Assembly (NCBI RefSeq): GCF_002726155.1
Contig: NZ_PBSH01000031.1
Span: 97,572 to 161,571 of the forward strand
DNA length: 64,000 nucleotides
Source: Alcanivorax sp.
GTDB taxonomy: Bacteria > Pseudomonadota > Gammaproteobacteria > Pseudomonadales > Alcanivoracaceae
Reading direction: 5' to 3'
Part shown: positions 63,903-64,000 of the stretch, piece after piece
Position numbering within the stretch: the first letter of the stretch is position 1
Layout: each line of letters opens with the position of its first letter
Made by a program: the position numbers and the translations under genes
The notes under the pieces: model-generated
The model's input: the letters and a program-made list of their open reading frames with translations, nothing else
The model's database searches: none
Told to the model about the DNA's origin: nothing

Positions 63903-64000
63903 TGTAGTGGTCAAGTGTTTTAGGCCACCGTCTTTTGAGCTTTCCAGTAGGCCTGTTCTGCCACATTCGGCGGCAATCCGCCGTTGTGTTTATGAGGCCG
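63903..64000 (-). mobile_element. Right end of an IS3-family insertion sequence (partial)
   Basis: The probable element boundary is at 63903 (TGTAGTGGTCAAG on the plus strand), where the lipoprotein homology ends. The transposase tail lies immediately inside. TG at the tip fits IS3 inverted repeats. The other end is outside the window. Confidence 0.7.
63920..64000 (-). CDS. IS3-family transposase OrfB, C-terminal end (partial)
   Basis: Reading leftward from 64000, 26 codons precede the stop codon (63922-63920). They encode RPHKHNGGLPPNVAEQAYWK and a few further residues. RPHxxNGGLxP is the characteristic C-terminal end of the DDE integrase core of IS3-family OrfB proteins. The catalytic residues and start lie beyond the window. 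Confidence 0.8.
   Translation of the reverse strand, partial: RPHKHNGGLPPNVAEQAYWKAQKTVA

Overview
The window looks like chromosome of a marine, lipid- and hydrocarbon-using gammaproteobacterium of the Alcanivorax / Pseudomonas type. This is inferred from the gene families and local order (psrA, nagZ, mtiP, lexA, topA with its DUF6586 neighbour; DUF1302/DUF1329 genes; a VolA-type lipase; the atu operon). Nothing outside the sequence was consulted. Gene density is high. There is no sign of a prophage or CRISPR, and one insertion sequence enters at the right edge.

Layout. 1-218: 3' end of a glutaryl-CoA dehydrogenase. 219-1138: a non-coding stretch with AT-rich blocks and a cluster of DnaA-box-like sites. 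1189-12105 (minus strand): a complete acyclic terpene utilisation operon in the order atuA-B-C-D-E-F-H, without atuG, with the divergent TetR gene atuR at 12367. Several of its gaps carry long nested palindromes. 13323-13510: tRNA-Val and tRNA-Asp with a good promoter and terminator. 13781-23447: a 34-codon acidic ORF, a coiled-coil protein, a two-cNMP-domain/rhodanese protein, nadK, a DUF1315 gene, a lipoprotein lipase and pepN. 23680-30739: an envelope operon of DUF1302 barrel, DUF1329 protein, YCF48-type propeller and RND/MMPL transporter. 30986-41878: pyrD, rmf, rlmKL, a glutaredoxin-like gene, the overlapping lexA-DUF1499-tatD operon with two SOS boxes, a cNMP-domain protein, a UspA protein, topA and DUF6586.

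42159-51207: a LolA-like protein plus outer-membrane barrel, psrA with two overlapping operators, a cytoplasmic YkuD enzyme with nagZ (peptidoglycan recycling), an MscS-family channel, hpt-mtiP (methylthioinosine and hypoxanthine salvage), a CNNM/CorC-type protein and cysK. 51347-62692: small lipoproteins, a copper-radical-oxidase-like lipoprotein with a partner whose mature N-terminus may be histidine, a HI0933-type flavoprotein, a LuxR regulator fused to a degenerate alpha/beta hydrolase, a thioesterase, an SDR, a PDZ protein and an SseB-like protein. 63076-64000: a lipoprotein gene cut by the end of an IS3-family element.

Recurring themes are acyl-CoA chemistry (gcdH, atu, thioesterase, PsrA), lipid handling at the cell envelope (two LolA/barrel modules, RND, lipase) and short salvage operons. 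The most unusual items are the DnaA-box pairs with a fixed 5-bp spacer, the family of word-based nested intergenic palindromes, the oxidase plus N-terminal-His pair, and the LuxR/pseudo-hydrolase fusion.
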